A stretch of DNA of 37,375 nucleotides from Alphaproteobacteria bacterium (GCA_013215815.1 JABSQP010000019.1:1-37375), one strand, 5' to 3'. Counted from the first letter of the stretch, positions 1 through 7,883 are shown. Translations and numbers: made by a program. The notes: generated from the letters alone by a model not told the origin.

Positions 1-1832
1 CGTTCCACTCACTCTGGCAAGATAACGGGTTACCGCTCGTTTTGGGGCATCGTCGTCTCGCAATTATCGATTTATCTGATGACGGTAAACAGCCGATGAA
101 TTCGCCTTCAGGTCGTTATATAGCAACTTATAATGGTGAGATTTATAATTACCTTGATCTAAAGAAGCAGCTTGAGGAGTTAGGGCAGGTTTTCAAAACG
201 AAAACGGATACGGAAGTAATGCTCGCTGGCTTTGATCATTGGGGAATTGAACGAACATTAAAAAAACTCAACGGCATGTTTGTCATTGCTCTTTGGGATC
301 GTCAAGAAAAGAAACTTTTTCTGGCTCGTGATCGTTTTGGTAAAAAACCGCTTTATGTTGGGTGGGCCGGAAGTGATTTTGTTTTTTCCTCAGAACTGAA
401 ATCATTTCATAAGCACAAAGAGTTTGCTGCGGATATAGATCGAAATAACCTGGCGGTTTACATGCAATATTCATATATGCATGCGCCGTATTCTATTTTT
501 AAAAATGTTTGGCAGCTATTGCCAGGATCGTATGCTGTGTACGATTTTTCTTCTGTTTCAGCAGGTGAAAACTTATCGGCGCACTTCAAAATATACTGGA
601 GTTTGCCTGAGAAAGTAGCATCGAACAGTAAACTATTCCTCTCAGAAGAGAGTGCTATTGAACAATTTGAAGAGCTGCTAGAACGCGCTGTTTCTCAACG
701 TATGTTCTCTTCTGATGTACCTTTAGGGGCGTTTCTGTCTGGCGGAATTGATTCATCATGTGTTGTTGCATTGATGCAAAAGCTATCGCAGACACCGGTT
801 AAAACCTTCTCTATAGGATTTGAAGAGAAGGCTTATAACGAGGCAGATAAGGCGAAAGCTATTGCTGAGCATTTGGGTACTGAGCACCGTGAATTTTATG
901 TGAGTGCGCAAGATGCACTTAAAGTTGTTCCGTCGTTACCTGATATATATGAAGAGCCGTTTGCGGATTCGTCTCAAATTCCAACGCATATGATCAGTAA
1001 GCTTGCCCGTGATCATGTAACTGTTGCTCTGACGGGTGATGGTGGTGATGAGATATTGGGCGGGTATGAGCGTCATACACATGTCGCTGCGCTGTGGCGA
1101 AAAGTTGGATGTTTACCACATGGTTTGAGGCAGGTCGCATCGTGTGGATTAAAAGCTATTCCTGCTGATTTTTACAATAAAACAGGCATGAGTGGAGAGC
1201 GATTAGGGTCAAAAGTTCATCGTATCGCCGATCTCATAGCGCTTAAAGATAAGGATTCTGTTTATCAAAAGCTTCTGCGCGCTTGGCCTGAGGGCAAAGC
1301 CGTTGTGCTCGATGCACAAATACCTTCGTTATTTTTGAGTGGTAAAGAAAATTGGCCATCTGACTTATCCTTTGCCGAAGAAATGATGCTCTCTGATTGT
1401 TTGTCTTATCGTACGGATGGTTTGATGGTGAAGGCAGATCGCGCAAGTATGGCTGTTGCTTTAGAACTCCGCGCGCCATTGATGGATTATGAGTTAGCGG
1501 AGTTTTGTTGGCGTTTACCGCAAAATATGAAAGTACGTAGTTTACAAGGAAAGTGGCTGCTGCGTCAGGTACAAAGCAAATATTTGCCAAAAGAACTGAC
1601 AGAAGGACCTAAGCGTCACTTTGGCTTGCCGCTGGATACATGGCTTCGTGGGGATTTGAAAGGTTGGGGAAGTGATTTGCTTTCTAAAGAACGGTTGAAA
1701 AACCAAGGTTTATTTGATGCTGATCTTGTGTCTAAGGCATGGCAGGACTATCAAGAGGGACGAAAAAGCGTTTCTGAGAAAGCCCTCTGGACGGCACTCA
1801 TGTTTCAGGCATGGGCAGATCGCTGGATATAA
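1..1832 (+). CDS. asnB: Asparagine synthase (glutamine-hydrolysing), 5' end outside window
   Basis: The frame is open from base 3 to the stop at 1832, about 609 residues, and the first TTG at 42 lies inside the conserved LGHRRLAIIDLS block of the glutaminase domain. The true start, with the catalytic Cys2, is therefore upstream of the window. The N-terminal part is a class II glutamine amidotransferase domain (YNGEIYN, DTEV, ARDRFGKKPLY). The C-terminal part is the ATP-dependent synthetase domain with the PP-loop SGGIDSS at about 736-756 and TGDGGDE near 1033. The family amidates aspartate, and in polysaccharide clusters it often amidates sugar acids or related acids instead. The gene is 14 bp upstream of the epimerase gene and is co-directional with the glycosyltransferase, so a role in glycan modification is likely. 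The family call is firm; the acceptor substrate is unknown. Confidence 0.93.
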   Translation, partial: FHSLWQDNGLPLVLGHRRLAIIDLSDDGKQPMNSPSGRYIATYNGEIYNYLDLKKQLEELGQVFKTKTDTEVMLAGFDHWGIERTLKKLNGMFVIALWDRQEKKLFLARDRFGKKPLYVGWAGSDFVFSSELKSFHKHKEFAADIDRNNLAVYMQYSYMHAPYSIFKNVWQLLPGSYAVYDFSSVSAGENLSAHFKIYWSLPEKVASNSKLFLSEESAIEQFEELLERAVSQRMFSSDVPLGAFLSGGIDSSCVVALMQKLSQTPVKTFSIGFEEKAYNEADKAKAIAEHLGTEHREFYVSAQDALKVVPSLPDIYEEPFADSSQIPTHMISKLARDHVTVALTGDGGDEILGGYERHTHVAALWRKVGCLPHGLRQVASCGLKAIPADFYNKTGMSGERLGSKVHRIADLIALKDKDSVYQKLLRAWPEGKAVVLDAQIPSLFLSGKENWPSDLSFAEEMMLSDCLSYRTDGLMVKADRASMAVALELRAPLMDYELAEFCWRLPQNMKVRSLQGKWLLRQVQSKYLPKELTEGPKRHFGLPLDTWLRGDLKGWGSDLLSKERLKNQGLFDADLVSKAWQDYQEGRKSVSEKALWTALMFQAWADRWI

Positions 1833-1846
1833 CTTAAGGAAGAAAG

Positions 1847-2794
1847 ATGAAAATTGCGGTTACTGGTGGTGCAGGTTTTATAGGCTCTCGTTTAGTTGAG
1901 CATTTAAAGACAGCCGGACATGAAACACTCATTATTGATACAGCGCACGAAACGCCAATTGATCTAATGGATCAGGCGGCTATGAGTAAAGCGTGTGCAG
2001 GCTGTGACGTGATCTATCACTTAGCCGCATTGCATAGTGATGATGTTTTTCCGCGTTCTCTGTATTATGATGTGAACACGCAAGGAACAAAGAACGTTAT
2101 TCAAGCCGCAAAAGATAACGGTATTAAACGCATTATCTTTACATCGACTTTTGCTCTCTATGGCCTCAATACAGGTATGCCGACAGAAGAGAGCGAACCT
2201 AGCCCGTTTAATGATTATGGAGAAAGTAAGCTTCAAGCAGAGCATGCTCTTAAAGAGTGGATTGAAGAATCTCCTGAAAACATCGCGACAATTGTCCGTC
2301 CAGTTGTTGTTTTCGGTGAAGGGAACCGCGGTAACGTTTACACACTTTTAAATCAAATTACGAAGAAGAAATTCGTCATGATTGGTAGAGGTAATAATCG
2401 AAAATCTATGGCGTATGTTGGCAATGTCGCGGAATTTTTGACGTTCTGTTTGGATGAAAAACAACCGTTTAAAGTTTATAACTATGCCGACAAGCCGGAT
2501 TATCAGATCAAAAATTTGATGGGCGATATCTATACGCATCTCGGTTGGAAGAGGCCATCATTTTATCTACCTTACTCGCTGGGTTTAGCGGCAGGTTATA
2601 GTTTTGATGTATTAACACAGGTGACAGGTAAGAAGTTTCCAATTAGCTCTGTCCGTGTGCAAAAGTTTTGTGCAGACACAACATGTGAAGCGGAACGCTA
2701 TCGTGAGACAGGGTTTAAGCCGAAATACACGCTGACTGATGGTGTTGAGCGTATGATTGATCATGATTTCTCTGAATTTAAGAAAGCGTCCTGA
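1847..2794 (+). CDS. NAD-dependent sugar epimerase/dehydratase (extended SDR)
   Basis: A 315-residue extended short-chain dehydrogenase/reductase. It opens with the Rossmann motif TGGAGFIG (residues 6-13) and has the catalytic YxxxK pair Tyr124/Lys128 in YGESK, preceded by the Ser/Thr of FTST near residue 100. The family acts on nucleotide sugars (epimerisation, dehydration or reduction) in the cytoplasm. An AAGGA ribosome site lies just before the ATG. It is 14 bp after asnB and 2 bp before the glycosyltransferase gene, so it is probably cotranscribed in the polysaccharide cluster. Sequence features do not show which sugar it uses. Confidence 0.88.
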   Translation: MKIAVTGGAGFIGSRLVEHLKTAGHETLIIDTAHETPIDLMDQAAMSKACAGCDVIYHLAALHSDDVFPRSLYYDVNTQGTKNVIQAAKDNGIKRIIFTSTFALYGLNTGMPTEESEPSPFNDYGESKLQAEHALKEWIEESPENIATIVRPVVVFGEGNRGNVYTLLNQITKKKFVMIGRGNNRKSMAYVGNVAEFLTFCLDEKQPFKVYNYADKPDYQIKNLMGDIYTHLGWKRPSFYLPYSLGLAAGYSFDVLTQVTGKKFPISSVRVQKFCADTTCEAERYRETGFKPKYTLTDGVERMIDHDFSEFKKAS

Positions 2795-2796
2795 TA

Positions 2797-3948
2797 ATGA
2801 GTAAAAATGCACCACATGTTTTAATGGTATTGAACGATATTGCGTGGTTTTGGTCGCATCGCCAACCGCTTGCTCAGGCCATCTTAGGGCGCGGCAGTAA
2901 GCTGAGCTTAGCAACAGCTATGGCGTCTTCTGATCAAGGCGTTAAAGATATGGGTGTAGAGGGACATGACCTGCCGGATCATGGAAAAGGTCTAGGACTC
3001 TTATTTCATGTTAAAATTGTCCGCGCGATAATTAAAACAATTAAAGAAACAAAGCCTGATATCATTCATGCAATTACATTGCGGCACGCTTTTTATACAG
3101 GTATTGCAACACGCCTTATTAAATATCGTCCAACAGTGTTCACTGTTGCTGGCGTTGGCAGTTTGTTTACAGATCATTCCTTAAAAATGAACATTGTGCG
3201 AGCAATTGCCTTACCGCTTTTGCGTTATGCGTTTAGAGGACCTAATCGCTTCCTTATTTTTCAAAACCCAGATGATCGTAATTTGATGATTAAGCACGGC
3301 GTTGTTGATGAAAACCAAACAACTATTATTCGTGGCTCTGGTGTTGATCTAAAAGAGTTTCCTTTTACCCCTGAAGAGCAAAATGAAGAGCCCATTGTTT
3401 TGTTTTCCTCTCGTCTTATTCGTGAGAAAGGAATTGACGATTTTATTGGAGCGGCACGTATATTAAAAAATAAGGGTGTAAAAGCGCGTTTTCAAATTGC
3501 CGGTAGTGTTTATCAGAAAAATCCAAACTCTCTCTCTAAGGAAGAGATGCAAGGTTATCATGATGAGGGGGTCATTGAGTGGTTGGGGCAAGTATCAGAT
3601 ATGCCATCCTTGTTCAAAGAAATATCAATTATGGCTCTGCCCTCATATTACGGGGAGGGAGTACCGAAAATACTGCTGGAGGCCGCAGCAATAGGCCGTC
3701 CTATTATTACGTGTGATGTGCCTGGGTGCCGTGAAGCCGTGAATGATAATGAAAATGGACTCTTGGTTTCTCCTAAATCTCCAGAGGAATTATCTGAAGC
3801 TATTGATAAGCTTTTAAGTGATTTTGACCTTCGTCAATCTTATGGCCGTGCGGGTCGTGCTATGGTTGAAAAAGATTTTCATGTTGAAAGTGTTGTGAGC
3901 AGGACTTTGGACGTGTACGATTCCATGATTAGTAAAGGAACACAGTGA
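2797..3948 (+). CDS. Glycosyltransferase family 4 (GT-B fold)
   Basis: A 383-residue retaining GT-B glycosyltransferase. The N-terminal half has the pattern of the acceptor-binding domain (WFWSHRQPLAQA near residue 20, then DIIHAITLRH). The C-terminal half holds the donor-binding region: FSSRLIREKGIDDFI, and the EX7E motif EGVPKILLE with Glu287 and Glu295, followed by CDVPGCREAV. The family transfers a sugar from a nucleotide donor to a lipid-linked or glycan acceptor at the inner face of the cytoplasmic membrane. It starts 2 bp after the epimerase stop and its TGA overlaps the next gene's ATG (TGATG). It resembles WbpH/PglA-type enzymes that follow an epimerase, but linkage and sugar cannot be read from sequence. 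Confidence 0.9.
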   Translation: MSKNAPHVLMVLNDIAWFWSHRQPLAQAILGRGSKLSLATAMASSDQGVKDMGVEGHDLPDHGKGLGLLFHVKIVRAIIKTIKETKPDIIHAITLRHAFYTGIATRLIKYRPTVFTVAGVGSLFTDHSLKMNIVRAIALPLLRYAFRGPNRFLIFQNPDDRNLMIKHGVVDENQTTIIRGSGVDLKEFPFTPEEQNEEPIVLFSSRLIREKGIDDFIGAARILKNKGVKARFQIAGSVYQKNPNSLSKEEMQGYHDEGVIEWLGQVSDMPSLFKEISIMALPSYYGEGVPKILLEAAAIGRPIITCDVPGCREAVNDNENGLLVSPKSPEELSEAIDKLLSDFDLRQSYGRAGRAMVEKDFHVESVVSRTLDVYDSMISKGTQ

Positions 3949-5252
3949 TGAGTAACAAAAAGCCTCTTGTTTTACTTGGATTAAACGAAGTTAATTTTGA
4001 ATATATCCAGCACTATATTTCTTTAGGTCATTTGCCTAATTTGAAGAAGCTTTTTGAAAAAACGCAGCTGATAAAAACAACATCAGAAAAAACCTATGAA
4101 GAATTAGAACCATGGATACAGTGGGTGTCCATTCAAACAGGAAAAACATTTTCTGAGCATGGTATTTTTCGTTTGGGTGATGTGGTTGATAATGGTCATA
4201 CTCAGATCTGGGAGCATTTGGAGGAGAAGTACGGAACAAAAGTAGCGGCGCTTTCTCCATTTAATGCAGCAAACCGCGCTAAGGAGCCAGCCTTTTTTGT
4301 GCCGGACCCATGGACGAAAACAACGGTAACTGGCGGTTGGCTTATGAAGAAGGTTGCAGGCGCTGTTGCAGACGCGGTGAATGAAAATGCGACTGGCGGT
4401 AGTAAGCTAACGACTTACATTTATCTGATCTTAGCAGTCCTTCGTTATTCCCTCATCAAAAGGCATATAAAAATTATCCTTCTTATTCTGACGGCTCTCA
4501 GAAGTCATTACCATCGTGCGATTTTGTTGGATCAAATTTTAACAGATGTATTTGTATCAGCGTGGAAGTCAAAAAAACCAGATTTTTCGTCCTTGTTTTT
4601 AAATAGTGTTGCTCACTTGCAACATCATTACTTATTCAATGCTGCGCCGTATGATGGAAAAAATAAGAACCCTGATTGGTATATCAATGCAGAGAAAGAC
4701 CCTCTTCTTGAGGGCCTTAAGAGTTACGATCAAATTGTGCAGCAAATCCTAAATCTTCCTGGTGAACCGCGTGTGTTTATTGCTACGGGTCTTCATCAAA
4801 ACCCAGTAGAAGAGCCAGTGTTTTATTGGCGTTTAAAAGAACACGAAGCATTTTTAGATAAAATTGGCGTTCCTTACACAAAAGCGATTGCTCGTATGTC
4901 TCGTGATTTCTTGGTTGAGTGTGAGAATGAAGCCGATGCGAAAATAGCGCAGGAAAAACTAGAGGCCTGTACAGATAAAAATGGCATTCGTATTTTTGAA
5001 GAGGTTGATAATCGCGGTACGTCTCTTTTTGTTACGCTGACATATCCGCACGATCTTCCTGAGGGTGAGTCAATTACACATGCTAGCGGTATTGTTGCGG
5101 ATTTCCGTTCTTTGGTTGGTTTTGTCGCGCTTAAAAATGGTGAGCATGATGGAGAGGGTTATTTTGTTGATAGTGCGAGCCAAGTGCCTGCAAACGATGA
5201 TCTACCAATTACAGAAATATTCAATCTTTCTGATCAGCACTTCGGTCAGTAA
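3948..5252 (+). CDS. Alkaline-phosphatase-superfamily-like protein of polysaccharide cluster
   Basis: About 434 residues. A GTG at 3945 is in frame, but the ATG at 3948 overlaps the upstream TGA (TGATG) and is the more likely start. The N-terminus (LVLLGLNEVNFE, then GHLPNLKKLFE and LEPWIQWVSIQTG) follows the layout of type I phosphodiesterase/nucleotide pyrophosphatase proteins: a metal-ligand region on the first strand, then a Ser/Thr-containing helix. A later block (FLNSVAHLQHHYLF) could supply His ligands. A hydrophobic stretch lies around residues 160-185. Its context as last gene after a glycosyltransferase suggests a phospho- or sulfo-group transfer or hydrolysis on a glycan precursor. 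Catalytic residues are not confirmed, so this is a fold-level guess. Confidence 0.5.
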   Translation: MSNKKPLVLLGLNEVNFEYIQHYISLGHLPNLKKLFEKTQLIKTTSEKTYEELEPWIQWVSIQTGKTFSEHGIFRLGDVVDNGHTQIWEHLEEKYGTKVAALSPFNAANRAKEPAFFVPDPWTKTTVTGGWLMKKVAGAVADAVNENATGGSKLTTYIYLILAVLRYSLIKRHIKIILLILTALRSHYHRAILLDQILTDVFVSAWKSKKPDFSSLFLNSVAHLQHHYLFNAAPYDGKNKNPDWYINAEKDPLLEGLKSYDQIVQQILNLPGEPRVFIATGLHQNPVEEPVFYWRLKEHEAFLDKIGVPYTKAIARMSRDFLVECENEADAKIAQEKLEACTDKNGIRIFEEVDNRGTSLFVTLTYPHDLPEGESITHASGIVADFRSLVGFVALKNGEHDGEGYFVDSASQVPANDDLPITEIFNLSDQHFGQ

Positions 5253-5263
5253 TTGTTGGGAGA

Positions 5264-5312
5264 AAATGGAGCGGGTGAAGGGATTCGAACCCTCGGCTTC
5301 AACCTTGGCAAG
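5264..5312 (-). repeat. Distal attachment-site copy: 3' part of tRNA-Gly (49-bp direct repeat)
   Basis: These 49 bases match 13295-13343 without a mismatch. On the minus strand they are the anticodon loop, variable region, T arm, acceptor 3' strand and CCA of tRNA-Gly. The 5' half of the tRNA is absent here. A partial tRNA 3' end about 8 kb from the intact gene is the usual footprint of integration by a tyrosine recombinase into a tRNA gene. The decayed integrase starts 25 bp inside this end. Confidence 0.9.
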
Positions 5313-5336
5313 ATTAATATTATATAATGTTTTCAT

Positions 5337-5603
5337 TTACTTAACTCCCTCTGCACGTTGTTTGCACACGTTTATTGTAGGTAATGCGTCTGATTTCTTA
5401 TTAGCTTCCGAAGTGCTTGTATGGGCATAACGAGCTGCTGAACGAAGATCTTTCCATCTTCTCGTATCCACAAGACCCTTAATATCCAACCCAGCCTCAC
5501 GCATCATCCAAGTCCCGTAAGTATGTGAACCGATCTTGTGGGTTGAGAGATACTTGATGGTAATGCCGTGTTCTCTTTTGAGGCGTTCTAGATAATCTCT
5601 GTT
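5337..5603 (-). pseudogene. Tyrosine recombinase (phage-type integrase), C-terminal remnant
   Basis: The minus-strand frame ending at the TAA 5337-5339 reads about 88 residues typical of an integrase C-terminus: STHKIGSHTYGTWMM, then GLDIKGLVDTRRWK, then RYAHTS with the nucleophilic tyrosine. The Arg that normally sits just before the HT(F/Y)xTW block is Ser here, so even the remaining part lacks a key catalytic residue. A TGA at 5604-5606 closes the frame upstream. Another frame (MEERQLFETEII then TAG) continues in the same direction, which suggests a frameshift near 5590-5605. No N-terminal or catalytic Arg-I part was found. It sits beside the distal att copy, as expected for the element's own integrase. 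Confidence 0.75.
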
Positions 5604-5629
5604 TCAAAAAGTTGTCTCTCTTCCATCTT
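5555..5629. repeat. 75-bp exact direct repeat, copy A
   Basis: These 75 bases are identical to 7446-7520. Similarity continues with mismatches to about 5712 (7605 in copy B). Copy A covers the frameshifted junction of the integrase remnant. The start at 5555 is sharp: to its left is integrase sequence here, but the lipase-like stub in copy B. This marks a past duplication or recombination join inside the island. Confidence 0.9.
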
Positions 5630-5769
5630 CTTCTGAATGGCAATGTCAGGGGATTTTTAAAGACCCTATACAACACCACAGGGATAAAGACTCTTCAAGC
5701 CTTGTTTTTCAATTTTATTAAGGGTTTAGTATATGTATCCAAAATGCATATAGAGGGAGGTTGAACGCA

Positions 5770-5796
5770 ATGCGTTCTGTAAATAAAAAAATATGA
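5770..5796 (+). CDS. Possible 8-residue leader ORF translationally coupled to next gene
   Basis: A strong Shine-Dalgarno sequence (AGGGAGG at 5754-5760) sits 9 bp before the ATG at 5770, which opens an ORF of eight codons plus stop. Its TGA (5794-5796) overlaps the ATG of the 219-residue gene (5793-5795), which has no ribosome site of its own. The ATG lies in a perfect inverted repeat, 5763-5777 (7-bp arms, 1-nt centre). The arrangement would suit translational coupling. There is no homology evidence that the peptide is made. Confidence 0.35.
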   Translation: MRSVNKKI

Positions 5797-6452
5797 ATAT
5801 TAAACATAAGAAAAAATTGATTATTTTGGGGGGTGTCCTTGCTGTTTTAATTGGAATATATAACTATTATGTCGTGTCTGGAACATGGCGTTATAAGGTT
5901 ACGGTCGAGATCAGCACACCAGAAGGCGTAAAATCTGGCTCAACTGTGAATGAAGTATCTAATTCGGCTGCGCGAGCGCGTTCAAAAGTAAGTTTGTCGC
6001 AAGGTGGAAATCCAGCAGATTTTCGTGGAGAAGCTGTGGTTGTTGATTTGGGTGAGAGAGGAAAGGTCTTTTCCTTACTTGTAGGGCCAAAACATTTTTA
6101 TCGTGCTTTCAATGGAATGAGTGGTCCTACGACTGCAGAGGGGATTCAATATTTCAATAAAATTCCAATCGGTAAAGAAGCCGTATTAGATCCCAAATAT
6201 TACCCTATGGTGGTGACCTTCACTGATATGTCTGATCCTAAAAGTGTGACATTGGTCAAAGGCTGGAAATTTAATCCGCAAACCCAAAAATCTGATCCTG
6301 TCGATCGTTTCGAAGAGTTATTTGGTGAAGGTGTTTCTATTAAAGAGATACGTCTTGTAAGGACAAAAGAGCCAATAACGTGGGGAGTGATTCAGAAATA
6401 CTTGCACAAGCGTAAAGCTGTTGGCCCATATCTATTTGTAAAAGGAAAATAA
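5793..6452 (+). CDS. Membrane-anchored periplasmic protein, paralogue 1 of island cassette
   Basis: A 219-residue protein of unknown function. Lysines at residues 5-8 precede one hydrophobic segment (about 9-28), so it is predicted to be anchored with its C-terminal domain in the periplasm. The soluble part opens with VSGTWRYKVTVEISTPEGVK and contains GEAVVVDLGERGK. Both blocks recur in the next paralogue (6557-7234). The start overlaps the stop of a mini-ORF (ATGA) and lacks its own ribosome site. A short ORF starting 3 bp downstream (6455) encodes the first 28 residues of a lipase-like protein. The pairing of an anchored periplasmic protein with a lipase-like protein, and its duplication, would suit an immunity or chaperone role, but that is inference. 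Confidence 0.7.
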   Translation: MNIKHKKKLIILGGVLAVLIGIYNYYVVSGTWRYKVTVEISTPEGVKSGSTVNEVSNSAARARSKVSLSQGGNPADFRGEAVVVDLGERGKVFSLLVGPKHFYRAFNGMSGPTTAEGIQYFNKIPIGKEAVLDPKYYPMVVTFTDMSDPKSVTLVKGWKFNPQTQKSDPVDRFEELFGEGVSIKEIRLVRTKEPITWGVIQKYLHKRKAVGPYLFVKGK

Positions 6453-6454
6453 AG

Positions 6455-6541
6455 ATGAACGATGCTCTGATGAAAGCTATCCTCTCAATGGACGCCTATA
6501 ATCGTGGTTACGGTGCAGGGATCAAATTTGAAAAATTTTAA
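6455..6541 (+). pseudogene. Lipase-like protein, 28-residue N-terminal stub
   Basis: A short ORF starts 3 bp after the stop of the upstream gene. It encodes 28 residues containing ILSMDAYNRGYGAGI, nearly the same as the N-terminus of the ORF at 7234 (ILSMDSYNRGYGAGI). From memory, this opening is typical of alpha/beta-hydrolase (class 3 lipase / DUF2974-like) proteins of several hundred residues. The frame then stops at TAA 6539-6541 with no trace of the remaining domain, so this is probably a degraded gene end left after duplication. It is too short to prove that it is translated. Confidence 0.5.
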
Positions 6542-6556
6542 TTAAGGAAATAAATA

Positions 6557-7234
6557 ATGAATATTAAATACAAGAAAACCCTTATTCTTACAGTCATGTT
6601 AGCTGCTTTAGCAGTGTGGGGATACCTATCGGACGTTTATGTGTCTGGAACATGGCGTTATAAAATAACTATTGAAATCGATACACCTGAAGGTGTGAAA
6701 AGTGGTTCGGTCATTCGGGAAGTATCAAATTCTGCGAGCAATACTGGCATGGGTTTTTCGGAAAGTACTAAGCCTGCAAAAGTAAGTGGAGAAGCTGTCG
6801 TCGTTGATTTAGGAGAGAAGGGGAAGCTTTTCGCGTTAATTAATTGGCGTTCGTACACTGAGTTTAGCGAAGTTTTTGTTTATAGAGAAACAAACGGAAT
6901 TCCAGATGCTATTCGCTTCTACAAAAATGTACCTGCAGGATCAAAAGGCGAATTAACTAATAAAATGTTCTGGCCAGAGATGGTACGATTTAGAGATATA
7001 TCTGATGCAAAGAGTATTGAGGCTGTTAATAAAAAAGATATTAGCAAAACATATGGCGATGGTTACGCCATAAAGCGCATAATAATTGAAGCAACGAATG
7101 AACCTAAGTCTCAAACTGGTATTTTAGAAGAGATTCCGCAATTTAATGAAGAGTTTAGGAAATGGCGAAAAACCCTTCCATTCAATGATTCCAGAAAAGT
7201 TTCAGGTGCACACTTTAATAGAGGAATGATTTAA
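6557..7234 (+). CDS. Membrane-anchored periplasmic protein, paralogue 2 of island cassette
   Basis: A 225-residue homologue of the protein at 5793. It has the same plan: lysine-rich N-terminus, one membrane helix (about residues 8-27), then VSGTWRYKITIEIDTPEGVK, EVSNSA and GEAVVVDLGEKGK. The two diverge in the middle and at the C-terminus, so this is an old duplication rather than a recent copy. A good ribosome site (AAGGA at 6544-6548) precedes the ATG. The stop overlaps the next ATG by one base (TAATG), which indicates coupling to the lipase-like ORF. Function is unknown; residence in the inner membrane facing the periplasm is predicted from topology. Confidence 0.7.
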   Translation: MNIKYKKTLILTVMLAALAVWGYLSDVYVSGTWRYKITIEIDTPEGVKSGSVIREVSNSASNTGMGFSESTKPAKVSGEAVVVDLGEKGKLFALINWRSYTEFSEVFVYRETNGIPDAIRFYKNVPAGSKGELTNKMFWPEMVRFRDISDAKSIEAVNKKDISKTYGDGYAIKRIIIEATNEPKSQTGILEEIPQFNEEFRKWRKTLPFNDSRKVSGAHFNRGMI

Positions 7235-7482
7235 TGCCAATATCAGATGATCTAATGCAGTCTATCTTGTCGATGGATTCATATAATCGGGGCTATGGCG
7301 CCGGTATTATATTAAATAGTAATAATATAGGTAAGGCTCAATTAGGCATAGATTCTTCAGAGCTGGGTCAAATTCTTCAAAACGGTATACAAGTTGATAA
7401 ACATGAAACAATTGGTTTTTACGCGCTTTCTTATGACACAAATAATGATGGTAATGCCGTGTTCTCTTTTGAGGCGTTCTAG
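7234..7482 (+). pseudogene. Lipase-like (alpha/beta-hydrolase) protein, N-terminal fragment
   Basis: An 82-residue ORF coupled to the preceding gene through a TAATG overlap. It contains SMDSYNRGYGAGI near residue 15 and IGFYALSYDT near residue 61. In class 3 lipase / DUF2974-like proteins such a pattern is followed by a strand ending in a (S/A)(F/Y)RGT motif. Here the frame reaches VFSF and then enters the 75-bp repeat copy B (7446-7520), ending in EAF and a stop. The catalytic GxSxG part is missing. It therefore looks like a lipase gene cut at the repeat junction. The family call is from pattern memory and is moderate. Confidence 0.5.
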
Positions 7483-7520
7483 ATAATCTCTGTTTCAAAA
7501 AGTTGTCTCTCTTCCATCTT
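7446..7520. repeat. 75-bp exact direct repeat, copy B
   Basis: Identical to 5555-5629, with weaker similarity continuing to about 7605. Read on the minus strand it carries the same short integrase-associated segment as copy A, including MEERQLFETEII and its TAG. In copy B this segment is joined to the lipase-like stub instead of the integrase C-terminus. Confidence 0.9.
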
Positions 7521-7680
7521 ATTCTGAATAGTAACGCTAAGAGATCAATAAAGACCCACCACAACAACATATGGGTAAGAATCTTACAAGACTTGTTTTT
7601 AAATTATTTTTACCGTTTTATAAACATATTCAAAAATTTAGATAATTTAGGAACGCAATGTTCTTAAGAAGGGGGATGAT

Positions 7681-7836
7681 ATGGACAAGAAGAAAAAGGT
7701 TTTAGTAATTGTTGGCGTTGTTGCAGTGTGTACGCTCGTGGGTGCGGCGTATTTTTACTCTCAAAAGATAAATCAAGGAGGCGTTGGGCCTGATGATTTG
7801 ACTCCAAAAGGTGTAAGGGTTCACGGCACAGGCTAG
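7681..7836 (+). CDS. Small single-pass membrane peptide (51 residues)
   Basis: An ORF of 51 codons with a good ribosome site (GGGGG at 7671-7675, 5 bp before the ATG). The peptide starts with MDKKKK, has one hydrophobic helix (about residues 7-25) and ends with a short polar tail. Its plan matches the N-terminal anchors of the proteins at 5793 and 6557, and it follows repeat copy B as the 219-residue gene follows copy A. It could be a shortened third member of that family or an independent small membrane protein. The upstream motif GAACGCAATGTTC (7651-7663) resembles the inverted repeat at 5763. Confidence 0.45.
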   Translation: MDKKKKVLVIVGVVAVCTLVGAAYFYSQKINQGGVGPDDLTPKGVRVHGTG

Positions 7837-7883
7837 GCGGATATAGTTAATAACAAAAGCCGTATAACTACAGGAGAGTGAAT

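Noticed and set aside
5065-5430. A 121-codon + strand frame crossing the distal att site
   Set aside because: It overlaps the end of the upstream gene, reads through the partial tRNA and has no coding character.
7307-7570. An 87-codon minus-strand frame sharing sequence with 5497-5679
   Set aside because: The shared part is only the 75-bp repeat read in a frame other than the integrase-related one; the rest is antisense to the lipase stub.
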